From assembly GCA_007713595.1 (NCBI GenBank), contig VMRY01000041.1, positions 122,906 to 186,905 on the forward strand: a stretch of DNA of 64,000 nucleotides, given 5' to 3'. Of the stretch, positions 53,862 to 61,412 are shown piece after piece. Source of the stretch: Sedimenticola thiotaurini (GTDB taxonomy: Bacteria > Pseudomonadota > Gammaproteobacteria > Chromatiales > Chromatiaceae). A model generated the notes under the pieces. It was not told the origin of the DNA and ran no database searches. It saw only the letters and a program-made list of their open reading frames with translations. The number at the start of each line of letters is the position of its first letter. Positions within the stretch are counted from its first letter, which is position 1. A program made the position numbers and the translations under genes.

Positions 53862-55067
53862 TTACTCCACACGGGTAAGGTTATAGCGGTAATTAACCTC
53901 AAGCGTGCTGGCCCCTTTTGGCTTCTTTTTATTTGGGACCATTCCGGTATCTTTAGCCGGATCATAGAAACCATTTCGCAAAGGCAGTAGGTGTCCTGAA
54001 GTGCGCTGTAAGAAATCGGAGTCACTGATTTCAAGTCTTGTGCTTGCCTTCTCCAATTGCCGTTGGCAAGTGGCATAGGCCTCTCCTGGAGCGCACTTCA
54101 CAATGGGGTTTAGTTGCGAGTCGATTATCACAACCGGCTCAATTTCAGGCCAGAACAGGATCAGTGTGTCATCCAGTACTTCTCCATCAAGCGGCTTACC
54201 TTTAAGTTGCTTAACCTTGTCGCAATATTGACAAAAGATATTGTTCACCTTGTAAAGCAATGGTACCTGAAAATATTCATAATCGATCATCGATTTAACT
54301 ACAGTACCTGATGTATAAACCCACTGTTTCTTTTTCTTGGTCAATACAACACGTGCTGACAGGCCGTATTCAAAGTTGGCACCAAGATCATAATTAAGCG
54401 TATTCAGCTGTTTGTTACCTTTTTCCAAAACAAATACCGAAGAGTGATAGGTGAGTTTTCGGTTCCCGTCCAGAGTAATATCCCATGTCTGGGTTTCCGG
54501 CTTCAGATCAAGTTTGTAGACCACCTTACCAGAGCAGGGGATGGAGTGAGTGGTTTCGCTAAAATTAACGGTGACAATCGTATCGGGTTCCAGTGTGATT
54601 TTTACCGGTTTTTTAGGTGATGGCATAGCCTTTGAGCTGTTGTTAAGCGCACGACCTTGATAATGCCACTGGCCAAAATTGATGTTTAACACTTCATCCT
54701 TGATAAAACCCTTGTAAACACCTGGTCCCGAAAGCTGATAGCCATTCATGCCAGGAACAGGCGAGGCGCTACCTTTCATGCTGTATTGAGTGCTGTAGCT
54801 AACGGGGCCATCCTGCGCGGGAGTGGCGATTGGGATGGTTTGGGTACTCAGCATCCGGTCAGGTCCACTTTGGTGCTGACAGGTAATATCACTTGTGATG
54901 ATTAGTTTGGCGCTCGATGGTTTGGCCCAAGATGATGCCAGAGGGGTAAGGAGTAAGCATAAAACGAGAAAAAAGTGCCTTACCCATTTATCAGTATGGA
55001 TCAGCTTAAAATTGGTAGCAGTCAACGGATGACGATGGCGTATTGGGTTAGTTGCAAAGGCGTCCAT
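53862..55067 (-). CDS. Exported hypothetical protein with CxxC
   Basis: The protein of about 401 residues has an N-terminal basic stretch and a signal peptide (HFFLVLCLLLTPLASSWA), then a mostly beta-rich body. It contains CQHQSG near the mature N-terminus, a FCQYCDKV motif near residue 265, and a later CAPGEAYATCQRQ. The cysteines suggest disulfides or metal binding. The ATG at 55067 was preferred over a TTG at 55085. I do not recognise a family. Confidence 0.65.
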   Translation of the reverse strand: MDAFATNPIRHRHPLTATNFKLIHTDKWVRHFFLVLCLLLTPLASSWAKPSSAKLIITSDITCQHQSGPDRMLSTQTIPIATPAQDGPVSYSTQYSMKGSASPVPGMNGYQLSGPGVYKGFIKDEVLNINFGQWHYQGRALNNSSKAMPSPKKPVKITLEPDTIVTVNFSETTHSIPCSGKVVYKLDLKPETQTWDITLDGNRKLTYHSSVFVLEKGNKQLNTLNYDLGANFEYGLSARVVLTKKKKQWVYTSGTVVKSMIDYEYFQVPLLYKVNNIFCQYCDKVKQLKGKPLDGEVLDDTLILFWPEIEPVVIIDSQLNPIVKCAPGEAYATCQRQLEKASTRLEISDSDFLQRTSGHLLPLRNGFYDPAKDTGMVPNKKKPKGASTLEVNYRYNLTRVE

Positions 55068-55175
55068 GGATTGAGTTACTCCCAATGTTGATATCTATTT
55101 GTAAAAGTTTATTCTCATCAAAATAGAATTGCCATTGTGATTGCTTGATCATTTTAATAACTTAGGAGCAGGGGG

Positions 55176-55622
55176 ATGAGCAAAGAAGACGTGACGCACT
55201 TACGCGCCTTAGAGCGCATGTATCTGGCTGCACCCATCAATCAACTCTACCTCCCGACTATTGCTGTGTCAGAGGGTGAGGCCGAAATATCAATTGAATT
55301 ACAATCGGCCTATCATCACGCGGCGGGTGCGGTACATGGATCGGTCTATTTTAAGATGCTTGATGATGCGGCCTTCTTTGCAGCCAATTCACTGGAGCCC
55401 GAATACTTTGTCCTGACTGCTTCGTTCACAACTTATCTTATCCGACCTGTTACGAAAGGCGTGATGCGCTCAGTTGGCAGGGTGGTGAATCAAACAAAAA
55501 ACCAGTTTATCGCTGAATCCGTTGCCTATGATTCTCGGGGCAAAGAGATCGCCAGAGGTAACGGTATCTTTGTTAAGGGTAAACTACCCTTACGTGAGGC
55601 GATGGGTTATAGCGACGATTAG
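55176..55622 (+). CDS. PaaI-like hotdog thioesterase
   Basis: The 148-residue protein has the hotdog pattern with HHAAGAVHGSVYFKMLDDAAFFAANS and VRPVT-like SFTTYLIRPVTKG, where the HG-x-x-x-x-x-x-D/E type active region of PaaI thioesterases is recognisable. It probably hydrolyses an acyl- or phenylacetyl-CoA ester; the substrate is not resolved. AGGAGCAGG precedes the ATG. Its 3' end overlaps the convergent cobO stop by 4 bp. Confidence 0.85.
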   Translation: MSKEDVTHLRALERMYLAAPINQLYLPTIAVSEGEAEISIELQSAYHHAAGAVHGSVYFKMLDDAAFFAANSLEPEYFVLTASFTTYLIRPVTKGVMRSVGRVVNQTKNQFIAESVAYDSRGKEIARGNGIFVKGKLPLREAMGYSDD

Positions 55623-56155
55623 AATTCAACGCCCTGTTGTGCCTTGATGCCCTGAGTGTAGGCATGTTTGATCATCTTCATCTCAGTTACGGTATCCGCA
55701 ATATCAATCACCTCTTGGGCGGCGTTTCGTCCGGTCAGTATCAGGTGCAGCCAGTGCGGTTTTTCATCCTTGATAAATGAAGCGATCTCTTCTCCGCTGA
55801 TCCAGCCATAACCACAGCAGTAGTTGATCTCGTCAAGTACCACAAGGTCATATTCGCCGCTGCGAATCTTCTGTTTGCTGAACTCCCAGATTTCGCGGCT
55901 GGTCTTGAGATCCTGTTCAGGATTTTTGGTGTCCCAGGTGAAGCCATCCCCCATGCTGTGCCATTCGATATTATCGAATTTTTCAGCGGCGCGGCTCTCG
56001 CCGGTTTTCCATTTGCCCTTAATGTATTGAATCACCAATACATTGAAGCCAGAGCCTGCGGCACGAAACGCCACGCCGAATGCGCTGGATGATTTGCCCT
56101 TCCCGTCGCCGGTATGTACCAGCGTAATGCCTTGTCGTTTTTCTCTTGCCTTCAT
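55619..56155 (-). CDS. cobO: Cob(I)yrinic acid a,c-diamide adenosyltransferase
   Basis: The 178-residue CobO/BtuR enzyme transfers adenosine from ATP to cobalt in corrinoids. It has an N-terminal ATP loop TGDGKGKSSSAFGVAFRAAG and a LVVLDEINYCCGYGWIS segment, both diagnostic. No cobalamin riboswitch was found upstream. It diverges from the NosL/ABC operon, and the FNR-type box at 56281 lies 126 bp upstream of its start. Confidence 0.94.
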   Translation of the reverse strand: MKAREKRQGITLVHTGDGKGKSSSAFGVAFRAAGSGFNVLVIQYIKGKWKTGESRAAEKFDNIEWHSMGDGFTWDTKNPEQDLKTSREIWEFSKQKIRSGEYDLVVLDEINYCCGYGWISGEEIASFIKDEKPHWLHLILTGRNAAQEVIDIADTVTEMKMIKHAYTQGIKAQQGVEF

Positions 56156-56280
56156 TGCTCGTTGTCTGTTGTGCCGCGGAGGTGCAAGTATGCCATGGAG
56201 TTAAATAAATAGGTCAAATGACGCATTGCCTGTGCGCCATTGAGTGATTTCACCTAGTAGAAAATCTTATAAATATCATA

Positions 56281-56294
56281 TTGATAGTTATCAA
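56281..56294. promoter_or_regulatory. Perfect FNR/ANR-type box
   Basis: TTGATAGTTATCAA matches the FNR consensus TTGAT-N4-ATCAA exactly. If centred at -41.5, transcription would start near 56329; TAGATT at 56318-56323 is a fair -10 element at the right distance. It lies 71 bp upstream of the first gene of the NosL/ABC operon and suggests induction at low oxygen. Confidence 0.75.
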
Positions 56295-56364
56295 TGCTTG
56301 CCGCTTCTTCTACTGGCTAGATTAGCATTAAATAGCTGTTGGCAACGAAGTTACCCATCTCATC

Positions 56365-56655
56365 ATGCGCAAGTCCGATCATTTTTTCATACTCCTGCTG
56401 ACCCTGACGACTCTGTTTGTCGCATCGCTGGTGGATACCACGCGATGGGGCCCGGAGGCGAAAGCGCGACTGGATCGTACCCGTGAGCTGGTGGCGCAGC
56501 TTGGGCTGTCTGATCCAGCACTCTTTACTGAGGCGCGTTATACCCGACACCTGTCCCAGGCCGATCTCCACTCGGCTTTCCAGGATCATCCCATGGCGAT
56601 GGAACACTTCCCCAGCGGATCGCTGCTGTTGCCGCCACAGCTTGGGACAAAATAG
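56365..56655 (+). CDS. Small membrane-anchored protein, first in NosL/ABC operon
   Basis: The 96-residue protein has one N-terminal hydrophobic anchor (HFFILLLTLTTLFVASLV) and a soluble, probably periplasmic part with ELVAQLGLSDPALFTEARYTRH and a Met/His-containing HPMAMEHFPSG. The next gene's ATG directly follows its TAG (0 bp gap), so the two are coupled. I recognise no family. Its place at the head of the operon suggests a periplasmic accessory subunit. Confidence 0.65.
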   Translation: MRKSDHFFILLLTLTTLFVASLVDTTRWGPEAKARLDRTRELVAQLGLSDPALFTEARYTRHLSQADLHSAFQDHPMAMEHFPSGSLLLPPQLGTK

Positions 56656-57786
56656 ATGAACTTCATTCGCCGTCAACGCTATCTGGTGGATTACATTATC
56701 TCATCAATGCTCCGTCGCAAGGGCAAGAACCTGGGTTTGATGCTGGTCTATAGCCTGATTGTCTTTATGCTGGCCTCAGTGATGCTGTTCACCCATGCGC
56801 TGAAGCAGGAGGTGGGCCTGCTTTTGCACTCCTCGCCGGAAATTATTCTGCAGCGAATGGTGGCTGGTCGACATGACTTTATTCCAGCGTCCTATCTGGA
56901 AAAGATGGGCCGTATACGAGGTGTAACCTCACGCAAAGGTCGCCTTTGGGGCTACTTGTATGATCCATCGGTGAAGGCGAACTACACCCTGATGGTCTCT
57001 GATGAGCAGGCACTGGCCGCAACAGAGGTGATCATTGGCAGTGCGATAGCCCGAGCCCGGGGTGTTGTGCCGGGCGATTACATCAGCTTTCGATCATTTG
57101 ATGGAGAGACTTACAGCTTTCAGATCAAGTCGTTACTCGATCATGAGACTGAGCTCGTCAGTGCAGACTTGGTGTTGCTGAATAGTAAGGCCTATCACGC
57201 CCTGTTCGGTATGCCTGAAGGTGTCTATACCGATATTGTTCTTTCGGTCAGTAATCTCCGCGAAGTCCCCAAGATCGCAGAGAAGCTGTCACAGCGTCTG
57301 CCGGATACCCGACCCATCCTCAAGCAGGAGATACTGCGAACCTATGATGCCATCTTCTCCTGGCGTCAGGGTATCCTGTTTGTGCTTTTGGCTGGTGCGA
57401 TCATGGCGTTTGTTATCTTCGCCTGGGATAAGGCGTCAGGACTGAGTGCAGAAGAGAAGCGCGAGATCGGTATCCTTAAATCGATCGGCTGGGAGACTAG
57501 CGATGTGTTGCACATGAAATTTTGGGAGGGGGCGCTCCTCTCCTTGCTGTCGTTTTTTATTGGCTATCTGCTCGCCTATCTGCATGTCTTCTACGCTTCC
57601 GCCAGTCTGTTTGAGCCGGTACTCAAGGGGTGGGCTGTCTTGTATCCGCAATTCCAGCTATCCCCTTCAGTCGATGGCCTGCAGGTTGCTACGCTGTTCT
57701 TTTTCACCGTATTCCCCTATGTGGTGGCGACCATTATCCCCATATGGCAGGTGGCGGTTACCGATCCTGATGCGGTGATGAGGTAA
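56656..57786 (+). CDS. FtsX/MacB-like ABC transporter permease
   Basis: The 376-residue inner-membrane permease has one N-terminal helix (LGLMLVYSLIVFMLASVMLF), a large periplasmic domain (about residues 50-245) and three C-terminal helices, the FtsX/MacB topology. SAEEKREIGILKSIGW is the conserved coupling segment contacting the ATPase. Such permeases work mechanically on the periplasm rather than forming a channel. It is followed 6 bp later by its ATPase. The cargo is not evident; context points to metal or thiol handling. Confidence 0.87.
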   Translation: MNFIRRQRYLVDYIISSMLRRKGKNLGLMLVYSLIVFMLASVMLFTHALKQEVGLLLHSSPEIILQRMVAGRHDFIPASYLEKMGRIRGVTSRKGRLWGYLYDPSVKANYTLMVSDEQALAATEVIIGSAIARARGVVPGDYISFRSFDGETYSFQIKSLLDHETELVSADLVLLNSKAYHALFGMPEGVYTDIVLSVSNLREVPKIAEKLSQRLPDTRPILKQEILRTYDAIFSWRQGILFVLLAGAIMAFVIFAWDKASGLSAEEKREIGILKSIGWETSDVLHMKFWEGALLSLLSFFIGYLLAYLHVFYASASLFEPVLKGWAVLYPQFQLSPSVDGLQVATLFFFTVFPYVVATIIPIWQVAVTDPDAVMR

Positions 57787-57792
57787 CCTGTT

Positions 57793-58488
57793 ATGAATCG
57801 AATTACGTTAAACAATGTCACCAAGGTGTTTAATCAGGGTCGCCCTAATGAGTACGCCGCGGTTCGTGGTGTTTCGCTGACCATAGAACCGAACAGGGTA
57901 ACTTGCCTGAAAGGGCCGAGTGGTTCTGGAAAGAGCACCTTGCTCTCCATGATTGGCTGTCTATCGCGCCCCACTTCAGGACGAATCCTGCTTGGTGAGC
58001 AGATGATTTCCGGATTGCCAGAGCGCTTTCTTACCGATATCAGGCGGCATACCTTTGGGTTTATCTTTCAGCAGTTCAATCTGATCAGTGGATTGAGCGT
58101 CCTCGAGAATGTCATCCTGCCGGCTTATCCCCTGGCGCCCGATCATCGCACCCTGATGAAGAGTGCCCATGAGTTGCTGGAACGATTTGAACTGGGGCAT
58201 AAGGCCGAGAGTCCGGTGCAGTGGCTCTCTGGTGGAGAGGCGCAGCGGGCAGCGATTTGTCGTGCACTCATTAATGATCCACAAATTCTGATCGCGGATG
58301 AACCGACTGCCAATCTTGATACCAAGCTGTCACACGCGTTCATGGGACAGATTGCCCAGTTACGGAAACTGGGTAAAACCATACTGATCACCAGTCATGA
58401 TCCGGTGGTGTTTGATTCGCCGGTTGTGGATAGCGTTGTTGAGCTACAGGATGGTGCGGTTTTGCAGGAGGCCGTGGATGCTGCTTAA
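57793..58488 (+). CDS. MacB/LolD-type ABC transporter ATPase
   Basis: The 231-residue cytoplasmic ATPase has Walker A GPSGSGKST (near residue 41), the Q-loop FQQFNLISGL, signature WLSGGEAQR (near 146), Walker B ILIADEPTANLD and the switch His in TSHD. It belongs to the LolD/MacB/FtsE-like group that pairs with FtsX-type permeases, here the gene immediately upstream. Its end overlaps the next gene's start by 11 bp. Confidence 0.93.
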   Translation: MNRITLNNVTKVFNQGRPNEYAAVRGVSLTIEPNRVTCLKGPSGSGKSTLLSMIGCLSRPTSGRILLGEQMISGLPERFLTDIRRHTFGFIFQQFNLISGLSVLENVILPAYPLAPDHRTLMKSAHELLERFELGHKAESPVQWLSGGEAQRAAICRALINDPQILIADEPTANLDTKLSHAFMGQIAQLRKLGKTILITSHDPVVFDSPVVDSVVELQDGAVLQEAVDAA

Positions 58489-59485
58489 CCCGGCGATCAT
58501 GGCGCTGATTCTGGTCTCTGTTGTGGTCGTGCTGATGTTGGCTATGGCCACCGGGTTTGCCTTGCAGGTACTGCGTCACTGGGATATCCGCAGTGGCAGT
58601 GAGCTGCAGCTGCGCCTTGAACGACGGACCTATCTGATCTCGACGCTGATGAGCTGGGCATTCGCAGCAGAAGTGGTATCGCTGTTGCTATTTATCTATA
58701 ACGCGGAGTCGATGTCGGGACAGTTTGTCGGGGCCATGTGTGCAACGGGCGTACTAAATGTTAATCCTTGGGGATGGCCAACGCTGTTTATGAAGATCGC
58801 TCTCTTTTTTGGCGGAGCCATCTGGCTGATACTGAATGCACTGGATAACCAGGGTTATGACTATCCGTTGACACGTCTTAAATACCTTTTGTTGTTACTC
58901 ATTATGCCGCTGGTAATGGCGGAGGCTTATCTGCAGCTTCGCCACTTTCTTGAGCTTTCCCCTGATGTGATTACCTCCTGTTGTGGATCACTCTTCTCCT
59001 CTGATGCCAAAGGCGTGGCCGCTGAGGTAACGTCGGTATCGCCGGCTGTTTCCATGTGGGGTCTCTATCTCTCTGGCACGGCGGTTATTGCAGCCGGTCT
59101 GTTTTACTCACGGGTAAAACGCGGTAGCGCGGTATTCAGCCTGCTGGCATTGATTGCCTTTGGCTTTGCGCTGGTGGCGATCATCTCGGTTCTGTCACCC
59201 TACATATACGAACATCCACAGCACCATTGTCCTTTCTGTATTCTCAAATCGGGTCATGGTTTTGCTGGCTATCTGCTGTATATACCCCTGTTTTTTGCAA
59301 CGGCATCTGCGCTTGGTGTCGGCGTTGTCGGTCCATGGCATCACATTGCAAGTCTCACATCGGCGGTAAACACCAAGGGACGGCAGCTGGTTCATGTTTC
59401 TGTTGGACTGTTCATCCTGTTCTATCTGTTGGCGACCGTTTATGTGATGAGTTCGAATCTGGTGATGCAGGGGGTCTGGTGGTGA
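58478..59485 (+). CDS. Polytopic membrane protein with CC and CPFC motifs
   Basis: The 335-residue protein has about eight hydrophobic segments. TSCCGSLF (Cys 168, 169) and HHCPFCILK (Cys 251, 254) lie in loops, the latter just before a membrane helix (GFAGYLLYIPLFFATA). CPFC before a helix resembles VKOR/DsbB-type quinone-linked disulfide enzymes, so it may relay electrons or bind metal; homology is not shown. CAGGAGG at 58465-58471 selects the ATG at 58478 inside the ATPase gene. Its stop overlaps the TlpA start. Confidence 0.75.
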   Translation: MLLNPAIMALILVSVVVVLMLAMATGFALQVLRHWDIRSGSELQLRLERRTYLISTLMSWAFAAEVVSLLLFIYNAESMSGQFVGAMCATGVLNVNPWGWPTLFMKIALFFGGAIWLILNALDNQGYDYPLTRLKYLLLLLIMPLVMAEAYLQLRHFLELSPDVITSCCGSLFSSDAKGVAAEVTSVSPAVSMWGLYLSGTAVIAAGLFYSRVKRGSAVFSLLALIAFGFALVAIISVLSPYIYEHPQHHCPFCILKSGHGFAGYLLYIPLFFATASALGVGVVGPWHHIASLTSAVNTKGRQLVHVSVGLFILFYLLATVYVMSSNLVMQGVWW

Positions 59486-60003
59486 ATGTGCGTGTTCCCG
59501 CAACTCCGGTTCGGCTGACTCTGTTACTACTGCTGCTTTTGTTGCATGGATGTGGGTCGGAACCAAAACCGCTGTTAAAGGGGGAGTTAGTGCCGGCGTT
59601 TCAATTAGAGCGCCTTGATGGCGGAGTTGTGGTGTACCCGTCAGATCCGTATCAGGGGCGTGTGGTAATTATCGATTTCTGGGCCGACTGGTGCGCGCTT
59701 TGTCGCGATGAATTGATCAATCATCAACGGCTGGTTGATGCATTTCGTGATCAGGGGTTGAGCGTGCTTGCCATCAATATTGAACAAGACCAGAAAACGG
59801 CTAGGGCATTTATTGAGCGTCTACCTCAGACTCTCTCATATGATGTGTTATTGGACATTCAGGGTGAGACGGCCCGTCGTTATGGTGTGCTCGGTTTGCC
59901 GGTGACCTATGTAATCGATCGAGAGGGTTACTTGTCCACAAAGATTTTAGGCGGCAGTGAACCGGGTCAACTACAGAAGGTGGTGAGTGCGTTGCTCCAA
60001 TGA
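59482..60003 (+). CDS. TlpA-type thioredoxin lipoprotein
   Basis: The 173-residue protein has a lipobox LLHGC and a thioredoxin-fold domain with WADWCALCRDE (Cys 71 and 74) and a later GVLGLPVTYVIDREG containing the cis-Pro. It is predicted to be an outer- or inner-membrane-anchored periplasmic disulfide reductase of the TlpA/ResA group. The GTG start overlaps the preceding stop (GTGA). TlpA proteins commonly reduce copper-site cysteines, fitting the NosL neighbours. Confidence 0.9.
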   Translation: MNVRVPATPVRLTLLLLLLLLHGCGSEPKPLLKGELVPAFQLERLDGGVVVYPSDPYQGRVVIIDFWADWCALCRDELINHQRLVDAFRDQGLSVLAINIEQDQKTARAFIERLPQTLSYDVLLDIQGETARRYGVLGLPVTYVIDREGYLSTKILGGSEPGQLQKVVSALLQ

Positions 60004-60081
60004 TTTTGAGACAGACCTGAAGTGCGGAACAGATCTGCCATTATGAAACCGCAGAATTGATATAGCAGAGGGAGATATAGC

Positions 60082-60783
60082 ATGTGTAAAGAGAAGATGA
60101 TTGATCGTCGTGGAATGTTGAAGTTATTAACTGTTGCAGGTCTTGGTGGGATTGCCAGTAGTGTATCGGCCGGCCCGGGGATTGGTGTGATGGTGCCAGG
60201 AAAAGGCTGGGTGAAGTCGTCAGGTGAAAAATGCGAAGGTGATGGCACACCCTTACAGTTTATTCCCAAGACAGCGGCCGATAGTGCGCCTTTGGAAAAT
60301 GAGTTGGAGAAATATCCCAACTGTCCTTATTGTGGTATGAATCGGACCATGTGGCATCACAGTCGTCATCTGGTTCAGTATGATGATGGTCTTGTGGATG
60401 GAACCTGCTCTATTCACTGCCTCTCAATCAGTCTTTCGCTCAATCTTGATCGTGGACCGAAAGCAATCTATGCGGCCGATTTTGGTTCAGAGGCCAAGAT
60501 CAAACCGCTGGTTGACGTAGAGAAAGCGACCTATCTTATCGGCTCAAAACTCAGTGGAACAATGACGGCTAAAAGCAAGATCGCCTTTGTTTCTGCGGAG
60601 AGTGCAAAAAAAGTTCAGGCTGAAAACGGTGGTGAGTTAGGCTCATTTGATGATGGTTTGCGAGCGGCTTATCTGAGTATGGCGGAGGATACGACAATGA
60701 TCCGCAAGCGTCGTGCCGAGAAGGTCAAGAAGATGCAGATGAAAATGAAAATGAAGATGGATATGCAGAAAAAAGACGGCTGA
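60082..60783 (+). CDS. NosL-family protein with Tat-like signal and Met-rich tail
   Basis: The 233-residue protein starts with DRRGMLKLLTVAGLGG, a twin-arginine-like signal, and carries the NosL motif CPYCGM (Cys 81, 84, Met 86) followed by HHSRHLVQYDDG. NosL proteins bind Cu(I) and deliver it to nitrous oxide reductase. The C-terminus is a charged helix ending KMQMKMKMKMDMQKK, whose Met-x-Met series is a plausible extra Cu(I) site. GAGGGAGA precedes the ATG. No nosZ lies nearby, so its client is unknown. Confidence 0.87.
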   Translation: MCKEKMIDRRGMLKLLTVAGLGGIASSVSAGPGIGVMVPGKGWVKSSGEKCEGDGTPLQFIPKTAADSAPLENELEKYPNCPYCGMNRTMWHHSRHLVQYDDGLVDGTCSIHCLSISLSLNLDRGPKAIYAADFGSEAKIKPLVDVEKATYLIGSKLSGTMTAKSKIAFVSAESAKKVQAENGGELGSFDDGLRAAYLSMAEDTTMIRKRRAEKVKKMQMKMKMKMDMQKKDG

Positions 60784-60857
60784 TGGTTGTCAGTGGTGGC
60801 GGATTGCCTTGCGGCAATTCGTCACCAGTCGATCTGTTTAAGTGCGGAGTGAAAAAC

Positions 60858-61367
60858 GTGTTATTGATACAGATAAAACGCGGTCTGGCTGTATTGCTGT
60901 TGATGCTTCTCTTCTCGAGTCATGTTGTCGCGGCTCCAGTGGATCTGCCCATGCCGCAACAGAATGACACCTGCCCAGTATGCGGTATGTTTGTGGCTAA
61001 ATATCCCTCCTGGGTTGCCACGGTACAGTATCAGGATGGTCACCTGCATCATTTTGATGGTGCCAAGGATCTGTTTAAGTATCTGCGCAACATGCCAAGG
61101 TGGGCCCCCGGACATCGTGCCGAAGACATCAAGACGATTGGCGTGACGGAATACTACACGTTATCAAGAATTGAAATGCAGTCAGCCTATTTTGTAATCG
61201 GTTCAGATGTACTGGGTCCGATGGGGCATGAGTTGATCCCTTTGGAGAGTGAGGCGGATGCTCAGGAGTTTCTGCAAGACCACAAGGGTGTGCGAATTCT
61301 GCGCCATAATGAAGTGACGTTAGAGCTGTTGGAGAATCTGGATAAAGGGCAATTTGTATCGCAATAA
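60858..61367 (+). CDS. NosL-family copper-binding protein
   Basis: The 169-residue exported protein has a signal peptide (GLAVLLLMLLFSSHVVAA) and the NosL motif CPVCGM (Cys 39, 42, Met 44), then YPSWVATVQYQDGHLHHFDG and AYFVIGSDVLGPMGHELIP, both typical of NosL. The GTG at 60858 is preceded by GGAG at 8 bp; the frame stays open to 60783. It ends the operon and is followed by a hairpin at 61370. Confidence 0.9.
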   Translation: MLLIQIKRGLAVLLLMLLFSSHVVAAPVDLPMPQQNDTCPVCGMFVAKYPSWVATVQYQDGHLHHFDGAKDLFKYLRNMPRWAPGHRAEDIKTIGVTEYYTLSRIEMQSAYFVIGSDVLGPMGHELIPLESEADAQEFLQDHKGVRILRHNEVTLELLENLDKGQFVSQ

Positions 61368-61389
61368 AAAGCCCCGAAAATCCGGGGCT
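61366..61389 (-). terminator. Terminator for the leftward PilJ-domain gene
   Basis: AGCCCCG (61370-61376) pairs with CGGGGCT (61383-61389). On the minus strand the stem is followed by TTTTTATT, a classical intrinsic terminator. On the plus strand it can form a hairpin after the NosL operon. Confidence 0.8.
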
Positions 61390-61412
61390 CTGTGTTGAGT
61401 CTACCTGTTCAA

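Noticed and set aside
56156..56280. Cobalamin riboswitch upstream of cobO
   Set aside because: No B12-box-like conserved segment or suitable leader length is visible.
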